Part shown: in pieces, positions 9,725-17,335 of the stretch | Numbering within the stretch: position 1 is the first letter of the stretch | Layout: the number at the start of each line of letters is the position of its first letter | Assembly (NCBI GenBank): GCA_024760525.1 | Contig: CP060500.1 | Span: 124,001 to 188,000, forward strand | Length of the DNA stretch: 64,000 nucleotides | Source: Nitrospira sp. | GTDB lineage: Bacteria; Nitrospirota; Nitrospiria; Nitrospirales; Nitrospiraceae | Reading direction: 5' to 3' | Translations under genes and position numbers: made by a program | The notes under the pieces: model-generated | What the model was told of the DNA's origin: nothing | What the model saw: only the letters and a program-made list of their open reading frames with translations | Database searches by the model: none

Positions 9725-11563
9725 TTATGCAACGTCAAGATCTGAAAGCTTCCAGATATCTTTCACCAAGCCGATCAGCATAGTTTGCCGCCTGTCAATT
9801 TCCTCAGGCGTCCAGTTATCAAACGACAGGAGTTTTTCGTTTATCCGTGTTGTCGAGGTGTTTTTCCCAACCTTGGTGATACCGGCAATACTGCTGGTTA
9901 GGTAGCACTTACATTTCGCGTATTCCGGTTTTTTAATCTCGAAGAAATCGTTACCTATGACGATATTAATGGGTTTTTCCAGCAGCGTAAGATTGCCTAG
10001 TTTGTTCTTAATCAGATTGTAGTCAAAGCCCGAGTACTTTTGGGCAAACTCCGTAGCAAATGCCTTTTTCGGCTTGTCTGGCAAAATATGTTCGATCTGA
10101 AGCTCTATATAATCCTCCAATGATCGTTCCGTCTTGATGCCTTTATAGGCCATGTCGACGTGCTGGCTTATTTTGGCCAACAGGTAGCGTGTCCGATATT
10201 TCTGCATCGAGCCCAGTGAATATCGCTTCATACTGTCTGTGAGGTCAGCAGCCTTGGCTGACATGCTCTTTTGGAAACGTGTGTTAATGAAGGCATTCAA
10301 TTTTTCTCTTTGGGCTTTCTTGTTCTTCTCGTTCCCAATTTCTCGCAGCTCGTCTGCCCATACTGAGAAATTGCGCTCGAGTTCCTTTGTGGGCGTTTTG
10401 GTAAAGATATAGTAGAAAAGGAAACTCTCGAGTTGTGTAACCAGATGGTCGAACAATGCCTTGGGAAAATTGCTGGCTGCCAGTAGGAGGACAAAGTGTA
10501 AACTAAAGGCCGGGCCGCAAAGAAGCCCAAGGTTCTTCATTGCGACATTATCTCTGCCGTCATTACCATCGCCTTTGTTAAAGGCCAGGTAGTGATTGAC
10601 GCTCTCGATGATTGTTCTCACAAACTGGAAAGGTTTCTCTTCATATTCGCAGTCAGCGGCATTCTCCTTCTTCGTAAGCCAATCATAAATTTCATCTTCC
10701 CGTACAATATAATCGCTGCGGTCATTCTGAATTTTGTAGCTTGCCATCAGAAAGTAGCGCAGAAATCGTAAAGGCTTTTGCTTTGCTCGTTCGAGCGGCT
10801 TGGTAATGTTTTTCCATTCGCTTTTCAATCGACCAAATTCCTGTGCTTCAACATTCGTGAATAGCAGGTTTTTCAGCAGGTCCATAGAATTCAGACCAAC
10901 ACCCCGCTCGTTGATCGTTTCAAATATCTTTAAGGCATTGCCGAGGTCGGTTGAGATCTGGATGAAGACAACGTTGTTGGCCAAATAGCCCCAGTATTTC
11001 TTCAATGCGGCCTTATCCGCGTGTTTCTTGAGCAAATGGGCGTAAATCGTGCTGTAGGCGTTCAGAAGATTCTCCAAAGAACCGAAACTGGCGATTCCGG
11101 AGGCCTCAATGCCATTGCGGGTCGCTTGAGGTTCATCTTCCATCTCCACGATTTTCGCCATTACTTCGCCGGCGTTTTCATAGCGCGGCTCTAATTTCAG
11201 GCTTGTCTTTGTCTCGCCTTGATTCGATGTGTAGCTGGCGGATATCAGGCCATTGATCGTCTGATATTGAGGTTCTCCGTGAAATAGTTTCTTCAGAGTG
11301 CAGAGGAGAAGGAAAAATGTTGTCAGCCTTTGCTGGCCATCGATCACTTCAAATGTGTTTTTCTGTGACGACGGCGACACAAGCACCATGCCAATGAAAT
11401 ATTCCTGGTTGGCTCTGCCATCAATCTGTTCATCGATGTCGTCGAGGAGTTGCTGTACTTCTTTGTCTTGCCAAACATATTCGCGTTGATAATCAGGGAC
11501 GATATAAAAACAGTCGCGGAATGCTTCTTCAACGCTGTATTTATGATTTTCAATTTTGGCCAT
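9725..11563 (-). CDS. DUF262 + DUF1524 protein, GmrSD-like type IV restriction candidate
   Basis: The start MAKIENHKYS at 11563 follows an AGGGG ribosome-binding site; the frame is open further upstream to 11620. The 612-residue product has an N-terminal ParB-like DUF262 domain with IVPDYQREYVW and FEVIDGQQRLTTF (the DGQQR motif) and a C-terminal His-Me finger nuclease domain (DUF1524) around IEHILPDK. A long helical middle separates them. In GmrSD-type enzymes the DUF262 domain binds and hydrolyses nucleotides and DUF1524 cuts modified DNA. Single-chain fusions are common in defence islands. The substrate here is unknown. It lies just downstream of the Fic pair on the same strand, with a 123-bp gap, so it probably has its own promoter. 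Confidence 0.85.
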   Translation of the reverse strand: MAKIENHKYSVEEAFRDCFYIVPDYQREYVWQDKEVQQLLDDIDEQIDGRANQEYFIGMVLVSPSSQKNTFEVIDGQQRLTTFFLLLCTLKKLFHGEPQYQTINGLISASYTSNQGETKTSLKLEPRYENAGEVMAKIVEMEDEPQATRNGIEASGIASFGSLENLLNAYSTIYAHLLKKHADKAALKKYWGYLANNVVFIQISTDLGNALKIFETINERGVGLNSMDLLKNLLFTNVEAQEFGRLKSEWKNITKPLERAKQKPLRFLRYFLMASYKIQNDRSDYIVREDEIYDWLTKKENAADCEYEEKPFQFVRTIIESVNHYLAFNKGDGNDGRDNVAMKNLGLLCGPAFSLHFVLLLAASNFPKALFDHLVTQLESFLFYYIFTKTPTKELERNFSVWADELREIGNEKNKKAQREKLNAFINTRFQKSMSAKAADLTDSMKRYSLGSMQKYRTRYLLAKISQHVDMAYKGIKTERSLEDYIELQIEHILPDKPKKAFATEFAQKYSGFDYNLIKNKLGNLTLLEKPINIVIGNDFFEIKKPEYAKCKCYLTSSIAGITKVGKNTSTTRINEKLLSFDNWTPEEIDRRQTMLIGLVKDIWKLSDLDVA

Positions 11564-11686
11564 ATTTACCCCTGGAGTGTTCTTAAACGACAGATTATCA
11601 GGAGATTCATGAGAGCCCAAATCCTATCTTCACTGTCAATATGGTCTGTTCGTGCATTTTGATCGCCCCTTGCCGTATGAGGCTGC

Positions 11687-12289
11687 TTACCGTTCCCGGC
11701 CTTCGTCGCGGGATCTGACGCGCGCGGGTTCAATGATGGCGCTGCGTATGAGCTTTTCCATGTCGTCGTGTTTGCCTTGAAAACCCTGCACGGAGGCCTG
11801 GTGCCAGGTTTCCGGTGCGATGCGTTGCAGGTCTAGTTTGTGGCCAGCCTGTCGCGCAAGGATTTTGAGGAACTGGCGTTGCGCCCGGCCGTTGCCTTCG
11901 CGGAACGGGTGGATGGCGTTGATCTCGCCGATATGTTCGGCGGCGCGTTTGGCGAATTCGGCGCGGCGTAAACCTTTCAGCTTGTTTTCCTTCTGGATCA
12001 TCTCAAACCGCTTCTTCATTTCCGTGTCCACGTGGTCGGGCGGTCCGAAAAACGTGCCTCCCTTGGCCATTGAGACGGTGCGCGATTCTCCCGCCCAGTG
12101 ATAAACATCCTGAAAAATATGCTTGTGGATCGCTTTGTAGCCTTCATACGTCATCGGTATATCAGGCAGAGGCTCCTGCATGCGCTTCATACTCATGATG
12201 CGCTCGAAGCGCTCAAGCTTGTCGGCTTCGCGGATATTCCTCTTGTTGTTGAGAACATCGGTGCCGGGATAGACGTAAGGATCGCTCAT
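11687..12289 (-). CDS. Fic-domain AMPylating toxin (VbhT/Doc-like)
   Basis: The start MSDPYVYPG at 12289 overlaps the antitoxin stop as ATGA. The 200-residue protein has the full Fic motif HPFREGNGRAQR at residues 127-138 (catalytic His 127), the upstream GGTFFGPPDH flap region and a C-terminal helical part. Fic enzymes transfer AMP from ATP to target proteins; relatives paired with VbhA-type antitoxins modify DNA gyrase and topoisomerase IV. All core motif residues are present, so the toxin appears active. The overlapping upstream gene carries the matching inhibitory helix motif, which supports the pair as a type II toxin-antitoxin system. Confidence 0.9.
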   Translation of the reverse strand: MSDPYVYPGTDVLNNKRNIREADKLERFERIMSMKRMQEPLPDIPMTYEGYKAIHKHIFQDVYHWAGESRTVSMAKGGTFFGPPDHVDTEMKKRFEMIQKENKLKGLRRAEFAKRAAEHIGEINAIHPFREGNGRAQRQFLKILARQAGHKLDLQRIAPETWHQASVQGFQGKHDDMEKLIRSAIIEPARVRSRDEGRER

Positions 12290-12516
12290 GCGGGATCGGG
12301 CAGGGGGATGCCGTAGGTGCGGTGCATCCACTCGTCAAGAAACTTGTCACGCTGTTCATAGCTCAGGCCGAGGCGATTCATTTCCGCGAAGGCGGCATCT
12401 TCTTCGGGCGTGAGGAAAATTCCTTCGCATGCGAGGGAAGCCTTGGCTTCCTTGCCGCGTTCAATCAGAGCTTCCAGCTCCTTGCCGGTGATGGGTTTAT
12501 TTCTGTCAACGGTCAT
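12286..12516 (-). CDS. VbhA-like antitoxin of Fic toxin
   Basis: The 76-residue protein starts at MTVDRNKPITGKELEAL (12516). It contains the inhibitory Fic motif [S/T]xxxE[G/N] as SLACEG, followed by FLTPEEDAAFAEMNRLGLSYEQR, the helix expected to sit over the Fic active site. In this family the Glu blocks productive ATP binding. The open frame extends upstream to 12621, but that stretch is proline-rich and unlike the family. The ATGA overlap with fic means the antitoxin is translated first and coupled to its toxin. Confidence 0.85.
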   Translation of the reverse strand: MTVDRNKPITGKELEALIERGKEAKASLACEGIFLTPEEDAAFAEMNRLGLSYEQRDKFLDEWMHRTYGIPLPDPA

Positions 12517-13044
12517 ATGTCTATTATAGAGGAATGCCTGAAGCTGCGCCACGGGAACAAGGTCTGGGAACGCAAGCGAAGGGGGAAAAGAGGGAGAAGG
12601 CGGCGGCACTTTGGTAACCATGATCCAGTTTCCTTAATCACAAATGTTAATCGAGAGGATAAGAGAGTTTTTTCCCCGCAGCTATTCCCGGGCGCTCCCG
12701 GAATGCGGGCCGGGATAGCCGGCAGGTCACATGGGCTACACGGTTTTTCGGTGCGGGCCGCCCATTGACCTGACGGCGCGGCCAGCCATGTGGCGCCAAC
12801 CGGGAATCAGCGGGAAAGGGGTCTGACGAGACCGAGGGGAACAGGATACGGCCATTTCCGCAGTGTGCTGGCTCGGACTCCGGTACGCTGTGGGGGCGTG
12901 GATCAAGGGCCAGGGGTGAATTTGCGGAGTTAGGGTTTTGCAAGCGGATGAGGTGCGGCGGAGTTCCTCGTGTTTGTTGGCGAGGATCCTCGCACCACGC
13001 ATCACCGCTTTCGGCTTAGTCTCAATAAGCTCCAATCTGCCCTT
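12517..13044. other. Non-coding interval between the Fic pair and DUF3800 gene
   Basis: About 530 bp, GC-rich. Open frames exist on both strands but lack ribosome-binding sites, recognisable domains and plausible composition. I see no clear RNA, repeat or terminator. It must contain the promoter of the antitoxin-toxin pair. Confidence 0.5.
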
Positions 13045-14193
13045 TCATTCATACGCGCTTCCGCGAGACCGAAGAAATACGTTCATCTTGCCAATTTCAT
13101 TGGCGCTGGTAACGTGATCTAGGAACGCAATATTGGCCTCATGTGAGGCGTCGATGATGTCGCGTAGCAGTTCCGCGTTCTTCAGGCTGGTGCCAATCAA
13201 AGATGCACGCGCGGCAGAAACCTCATCGCGCGTGGTTCCTGCGAAGTAGCTGTACATTTTGCCGATTAGTCCCACCACGATGTCTGATACCTGTATGCCC
13301 GGCTCGGATTTGGAATCGGCAAACCGGTAATTCTTTACTGGCTGCCCGCCTGATACCAGCTTCATAGATTGCAAATCATCGCGAATGGAATCTTCCATAT
13401 CAAGGATGTGGGTTGAATGTTTGAACAGCGCAATCCGTTTCAGATAGAAGATGGTGAAGCTCTCTATTAAAAGGTGAGGTGTGCACCCTTCAATGAAGTC
13501 GAGGCTAGGAAGATCGCGTCCCGCCTGCAACATGCCCTTGAGCATCATCGAATTAAATTCCGGCAGCACATCATCGCTCTGCTCCAGCATTGAGATGAGT
13601 TCGTTCAGAAAGGGCTTGCGGTTCTCCGGAGCCAGGTCTGGATAGTTATAGCGGTAAAACAGACTGGTCGTTTCGGGCAGGTTGGCTCGAAGGAGTGCGG
13701 TCAGGTCCGCCTTTAGCCGAATATGAAGCTCCATTAGGCGCGGTTCGCCGAGCCTGTAAAGTATCGAGTCCATAATATCGACGAGCGACCAGAAGAGCGG
13801 GTCGAGCGCATGATAGTGGACAAACAGGTCGTTATCGGAAATCCACTGTAGAAAGGTGGTCAATTTGTCTGACGTCAACAGATCGAGAAATTCGCCCTTG
13901 GCAACATGCTTGAGCTTGAGTTCGCCCGCGCTCCTTTGAATGTGCATCGCATTGCGCAATGACTCTGGGTCAAAACTCCGAGGCGCACCGTCATGCACAA
14001 CGCCGCCCAGCACAAATACACCAGGCTCCGTAACATTGAACCCCTGCACACCAAGGCGCAGCTTTTTAATGTTGTTCGTTTCGTCATGATAAAAGACATA
14101 TTCTGCATCAGCCTTGGTAAGGCCATGCATGGCTAAATGCGCGTCCCGTATCTCATCTATGTCTACCAAAGCACAAACCTCCGGATCAGCCAC
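13045..14193 (-). CDS. DUF3800-family protein (RNase H-like fold), defence-associated
   Basis: The longest frame starts at GTG 14193 (382 residues). A TTG at 14169 preceded by GGAGG with 8-nt spacing is a plausible alternative start. DUF3800 features are seen: an N-terminal acidic beta strand (VFYHDETNNIKK), a core strand followed by VLGGVVHDG, and the C-terminal PGIQVSDIVVGLIG, matching the family's Q-x-x-D motif. These are the expected metal-binding residues of a nuclease-like fold, but the activity is not established. It lies between two minus-strand defence modules and is not overlapped by either. A second, distant DUF3800 protein is at 59379-60197. Confidence 0.72.
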   Translation of the reverse strand: MADPEVCALVDIDEIRDAHLAMHGLTKADAEYVFYHDETNNIKKLRLGVQGFNVTEPGVFVLGGVVHDGAPRSFDPESLRNAMHIQRSAGELKLKHVAKGEFLDLLTSDKLTTFLQWISDNDLFVHYHALDPLFWSLVDIMDSILYRLGEPRLMELHIRLKADLTALLRANLPETTSLFYRYNYPDLAPENRKPFLNELISMLEQSDDVLPEFNSMMLKGMLQAGRDLPSLDFIEGCTPHLLIESFTIFYLKRIALFKHSTHILDMEDSIRDDLQSMKLVSGGQPVKNYRFADSKSEPGIQVSDIVVGLIGKMYSYFAGTTRDEVSAARASLIGTSLKNAELLRDIIDASHEANIAFLDHVTSANEIGKMNVFLRSRGSAYE

Positions 14194-14461
14194 TCTACTC
14201 TATTGATTCATCGTGGTTGACGTAAGGCAATTTTAAGTTCTTTCCCCATAGCTCCACAAGCCAATGGAAATCAACAGGAGGGTTGTTATGCCGCCTCCTT
14301 CTGGTCGCCGGGCTGCAGGCCGTGCAGGAAGTCAGCGGCGCGTTGGGCGTGGGCGGCAACGCGGCCTGTGCGCCACCGATGGCTGAAAAGCCTGCCCGGC
14401 CTACCGCGGGTAAAAACCGGCATTCGTCCAACAGTCAATGACGGATAATGGCGTAGGGTTT

Positions 14462-16039
14462 TTAAACGGCGTGAGCGAGTAAGTCGGTCTGTTTGAGGGG
14501 GCGGGCGTGATCTGGAAGGATCGCGGCGATTTCGGAGACAGGGACGTTGGCAAGTTCCTTGGGTTCGAGTTTATGAAGGCCCCCGCCGTAAACCCTGCCT
14601 TCTGCCAAGAGGCGGTTTGGAGTGATCTGGTTGAGAAGGTGCCAGACGCGGCGTATCAGGTTCTTGTCATGGGCCATTGCGCGGGCAAGAACAGGAGTTG
14701 GGTACATGGCCAGATAGACATTGGCAACGGTGGCGCGTGATGTGTTCAAGAGAAACCGAAACGGCTTTCCGTCTTTGGTATCGGAACGTCCAAGGTAAGT
14801 GCAGACGATGGGCGCAGGCGGGCGGTTCTCTTGCGCGTACCAAAGTGAGCGATGTTGGCATAGATAGCGGTGATGAAGGCCACGGGCCTTCCCATCCTCA
14901 AGGTAGCGGTGCAGGGCTGGGAAGCGGCGTTTGATTTGATCTTCGGGAAGTTTGGTATCGAGAAGAAAGCGGGGGCGGTCGATTTTGGGGTTGCCGTACC
15001 GGTCTGCCTTGATCTCGTTTTCAGGGAGGTAACGCGGGCTTGGCAGGATCGGGGTGAATAGCTCCATCGGAAGGTTGCGGGCTTTGATTTCTTCTTCCGT
15101 GAGAATGAAAAACTCGTTGTTGCCGGTCGCCAAACCGCGTTTGATCTGGAAAAAGTCTGAGATGGTCGGGATTCCTGTTTCGGTTCGGATGTCTGCGGCA
15201 GGAAACCGCGTCCATTTCGGCTCATGCGCGAGTGCTTGAGCGGATATGGTGCGGGATAGCTTGGGGGCCAGAAGTGTGCCGCCGAACGTAAATTGTACTG
15301 CGTGGTTTTTTGGGGGCGCAGTATTGCGGAACCAAACCACGGCAGAAGAAACAAGAGCGTCCGCGAATTGTATGTCGTTCGGGTCGAAGCGGTGAATGTG
15401 GAGAAGTGTTACCCCTTCGAGAAGGTAGCGCTTGACGGCTAGGCCGTAATTGACGTCCATGAATTCGCTCGGGATGAGCCAACCAGCAATAGCTCCCACG
15501 TCCATCCATGCGTGAGATAGGCCAAGAAAGTGGCAGTAAAGACCGGCAAGGCCGCTGATTTTTATGCCGCTGGCCTGTTGGGTTCGCATTTGGAGGCGGG
15601 TTTTGTTGCCGTTCTCAAGGTGGTGGTGGCGCACATACGGCGGATTGCAGATGATGAGATTGAAGCGTGGTGAAGGCTCTGCCTTAGTGAAGTCGGAAAG
15701 CTTGATGGAAAGTCCGGTGTTCTTCCAGAGGTGTGTGGCTGGCTTTCCGTAGTGAGGGTCAACCTCGAAACCAAGAGCCTGTTGAATGCGTTTTCTGGGA
15801 AAGACGTTGAGGAGAGCGGAATAGAAGGCTCCGGTTCCGATTGCCGGATCGAGAAATCGGACTTTCTCGTGCGGGGGGAGGATCGTTTGAGCGTATCTGA
15901 GAATTTCCTCGGCAAGCGGTGATGGGGTCGCAAACTGACCGAGGCGGTTGCGCTCGGTTTGTGTCTTGTGGCTATCGAGGTCGGCCTGTAGCTGGCGGCG
16001 CATGGTTTCGAGACTGACGATAGTGCGTGGCATGGTCAT
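14462..16039 (-). CDS. Type II N6-adenine DNA methyltransferase, XamI-like
   Basis: The start at 16039 overlaps the endonuclease stop as ATGA, giving MTMPRTIVSLE and a 525-residue product. SAM-binding motif I is RFLDPAIGTGAFYSALL and catalytic motif IV is LIICNPPYVRHHH (gamma-class order, N6-adenine). The C-terminal half is the target-recognition region. It modifies the host's copies of the site cut by the adjacent endonuclease. In R-M operons where R is translated before M, regulation is needed to avoid self-cutting; here a ribbon-helix-helix gene leads the operon. Recognition of GTCGAC is an inference from the XamI-like endonuclease. Confidence 0.88.
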   Translation of the reverse strand: MTMPRTIVSLETMRRQLQADLDSHKTQTERNRLGQFATPSPLAEEILRYAQTILPPHEKVRFLDPAIGTGAFYSALLNVFPRKRIQQALGFEVDPHYGKPATHLWKNTGLSIKLSDFTKAEPSPRFNLIICNPPYVRHHHLENGNKTRLQMRTQQASGIKISGLAGLYCHFLGLSHAWMDVGAIAGWLIPSEFMDVNYGLAVKRYLLEGVTLLHIHRFDPNDIQFADALVSSAVVWFRNTAPPKNHAVQFTFGGTLLAPKLSRTISAQALAHEPKWTRFPAADIRTETGIPTISDFFQIKRGLATGNNEFFILTEEEIKARNLPMELFTPILPSPRYLPENEIKADRYGNPKIDRPRFLLDTKLPEDQIKRRFPALHRYLEDGKARGLHHRYLCQHRSLWYAQENRPPAPIVCTYLGRSDTKDGKPFRFLLNTSRATVANVYLAMYPTPVLARAMAHDKNLIRRVWHLLNQITPNRLLAEGRVYGGGLHKLEPKELANVPVSEIAAILPDHARPLKQTDLLAHAV

Positions 16040-16998
16040 ATTCCAAAATGCATCAAGTCGTCGATGCGGTGTTCCCATACCCAGTCGATGCCTTCGGCGG
16101 CTTCATAGCCAAGGTAGCCTGAGTCGAAGTATCCGCAGAGAAAGAGGTTGAATTTGACCTTGGTGCCGTAGGTGCTGCGAAGCTGTGACATTTTGACAGC
16201 TTCTTCTTTGCGGCGCTTGTTGGTGTTGGTGAAATCACCAGCGGATTTTGCCTCGAAGAAAACCGGGAAGTCTCCGGCCTGTGCTGACTTCGGCATAATG
16301 ACGGCGTCGATGGGAATGTTGACGGTTTGAGTGCCGCCTTCGAGTGTGACCGGAACATTCATGCGGAAGCTGAATGTTCCCGGGGTCATGGTGTCATACG
16401 TGGTTCCATCTCCTTGAGGGAGCTGGCTGTAGCCGCGTTGTTCGAGCCAAGCCTTGATAGCGGCCAGTTGGCGCTTTTCCTGTGCATTGCGGATGATGGG
16501 ATTGGCAACTGCCCCGCAAAGGCGGTCTGCCACGATGGTGGCTGCGCGGTGAATTTCTGTTTCTGTCGGCAGGTCTTTCCGTCCAAGCCAAACGAAAATA
16601 TCAGGATCGGCCATTTTTTGAATGATGGCTGAGATTTTGGCGAGTTGTTGATCGGCTTCGGTAACGCTCATTCGCATAGGGAGCTTTTTCTCAAGTTCCA
16701 TGTACTTGACCAGATTCGGGGACACTCCGGCCAAGCCGATAAGCCTGTCGACGGCAATGGGCGGGCAGGTCGACATGCGCAGCGTGGGCAGAATTTCAGG
16801 ATGCTGCCGGATTACGGATGGCTGGATCGAGAGAAGGTTGCCGGTTGAGGCAAGCGCAGCTTCTACGTCCTTTGTGGTCTGGATGCGCGTGGTGCGAAAA
16901 GCCTGAGGCGCAAATTTCATGAACCAGTCATTGTACATGTCAACGGACTGAGCGATGTCATTTTTCCATTGAAGGGTTTTGTCGGAGTTAACGGGCAT
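16036..16998 (-). CDS. Type II restriction endonuclease, XamI family
   Basis: A 320-residue protein. The N-terminal segment WKNDIAQSVDMYNDWFMKFAP is what I recognise as the XamI family signature, whose founder cuts GTCGAC. A PD-(D/E)xK-type active site is visible near the C-terminus: IDAVIMPKS followed by FPVFFEAKSAG (Asp, then Glu-x-Lys). Six bases separate it from the upstream ribbon-helix-helix gene, with GGAAG as ribosome-binding site. It cleaves unmodified incoming DNA at its site. Family assignment is from motif memory, so the specificity needs testing. Confidence 0.82.
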   Translation of the reverse strand: MPVNSDKTLQWKNDIAQSVDMYNDWFMKFAPQAFRTTRIQTTKDVEAALASTGNLLSIQPSVIRQHPEILPTLRMSTCPPIAVDRLIGLAGVSPNLVKYMELEKKLPMRMSVTEADQQLAKISAIIQKMADPDIFVWLGRKDLPTETEIHRAATIVADRLCGAVANPIIRNAQEKRQLAAIKAWLEQRGYSQLPQGDGTTYDTMTPGTFSFRMNVPVTLEGGTQTVNIPIDAVIMPKSAQAGDFPVFFEAKSAGDFTNTNKRRKEEAVKMSQLRSTYGTKVKFNLFLCGYFDSGYLGYEAAEGIDWVWEHRIDDLMHFGI

Positions 16999-17004
16999 TC
17001 TTCC

Positions 17005-17181
17005 TCACGCGTGTTTGGTGTTCTTGTAGATTGTCCATAGCTCGGTGAAAAGCTTGCGGAGGGAAATGTTGCGGCGGGCCGCTTCAACTTTCACTTCAGC
17101 GGCAAGATCAGGGGGAAGGCTGAATCCGACAATCTGGCGTGGCTGCAGGGTCTTGCGAATCGATGGCGGTTTATTCTTCAT
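17005..17181 (-). CDS. Ribbon-helix-helix regulator leading the R-M operon
   Basis: A 58-residue basic protein reading MKNKPPSIRKTLQPRQ at the start, then a beta strand (IVGFSLP), helix (PDLAAEVKVEAARRN) and second helix (SLRKLFTELWTIYK), the pattern of MetJ/Arc/CopG proteins. It is the first gene of the operon and ends six bases before the endonuclease start. A perfect 16-bp palindrome lies directly upstream, 10 bp from the ATG, and is the obvious operator. I infer that it controls the timing of R-M expression, playing the role that helix-turn-helix C proteins play in other R-M systems. Confidence 0.75.
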   Translation of the reverse strand: MKNKPPSIRKTLQPRQIVGFSLPPDLAAEVKVEAARRNISLRKLFTELWTIYKNTKHA

Positions 17182-17191
17182 GTGAAGATTA

Positions 17192-17207
17192 TGTCGACAT
17201 GTCGACA
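17192..17207 (-). promoter_or_regulatory. Candidate operator: 16-bp palindrome with two GTCGAC sites
   Basis: TGTCGACATGTCGACA is a perfect palindrome 10 bp upstream of the regulator start. It holds two GTCGAC hexamers, the sequence recognised by the XamI family. Binding by the regulator, and modulation by methylation of these sites, are both inferences. Confidence 0.65.
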
Positions 17208-17299
17208 GCCTGTCAATAGTGATCTGATGGCTTGCAAGCCGAGGAGAAAAAGCACTGATTAGAGAAGGTTGGTTTTATACGGAGCAAGGAGTACAAGAT

Positions 17300-17335
17300 A
17301 TGATTCTAAATACAAGGAAAGCGACATTCCGATGA
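17300..17335 (+). CDS. Possible 11-residue leader peptide ahead of SPARTA operon
   Basis: An ATG at 17300 has a strong ribosome-binding site (AAGGAG, 17286-17291, 8-nt spacing). It encodes MILNTRKATFR and stops at a TGA that overlaps the TIR-APAZ start codon as ATGA. This is the same coupling signature as between the two SPARTA genes. It may load ribosomes for tir-apaz by termination-reinitiation. Only composition and signals support it. Confidence 0.4.
   Translation: MILNTRKATFR

Noticed and set aside
14195..14431. 78-residue minus-strand frame between the methyltransferase and DUF3800 genes
   Set aside because: No ribosome-binding site, low-complexity Ala/Pro/Cys composition and no recognisable domain.
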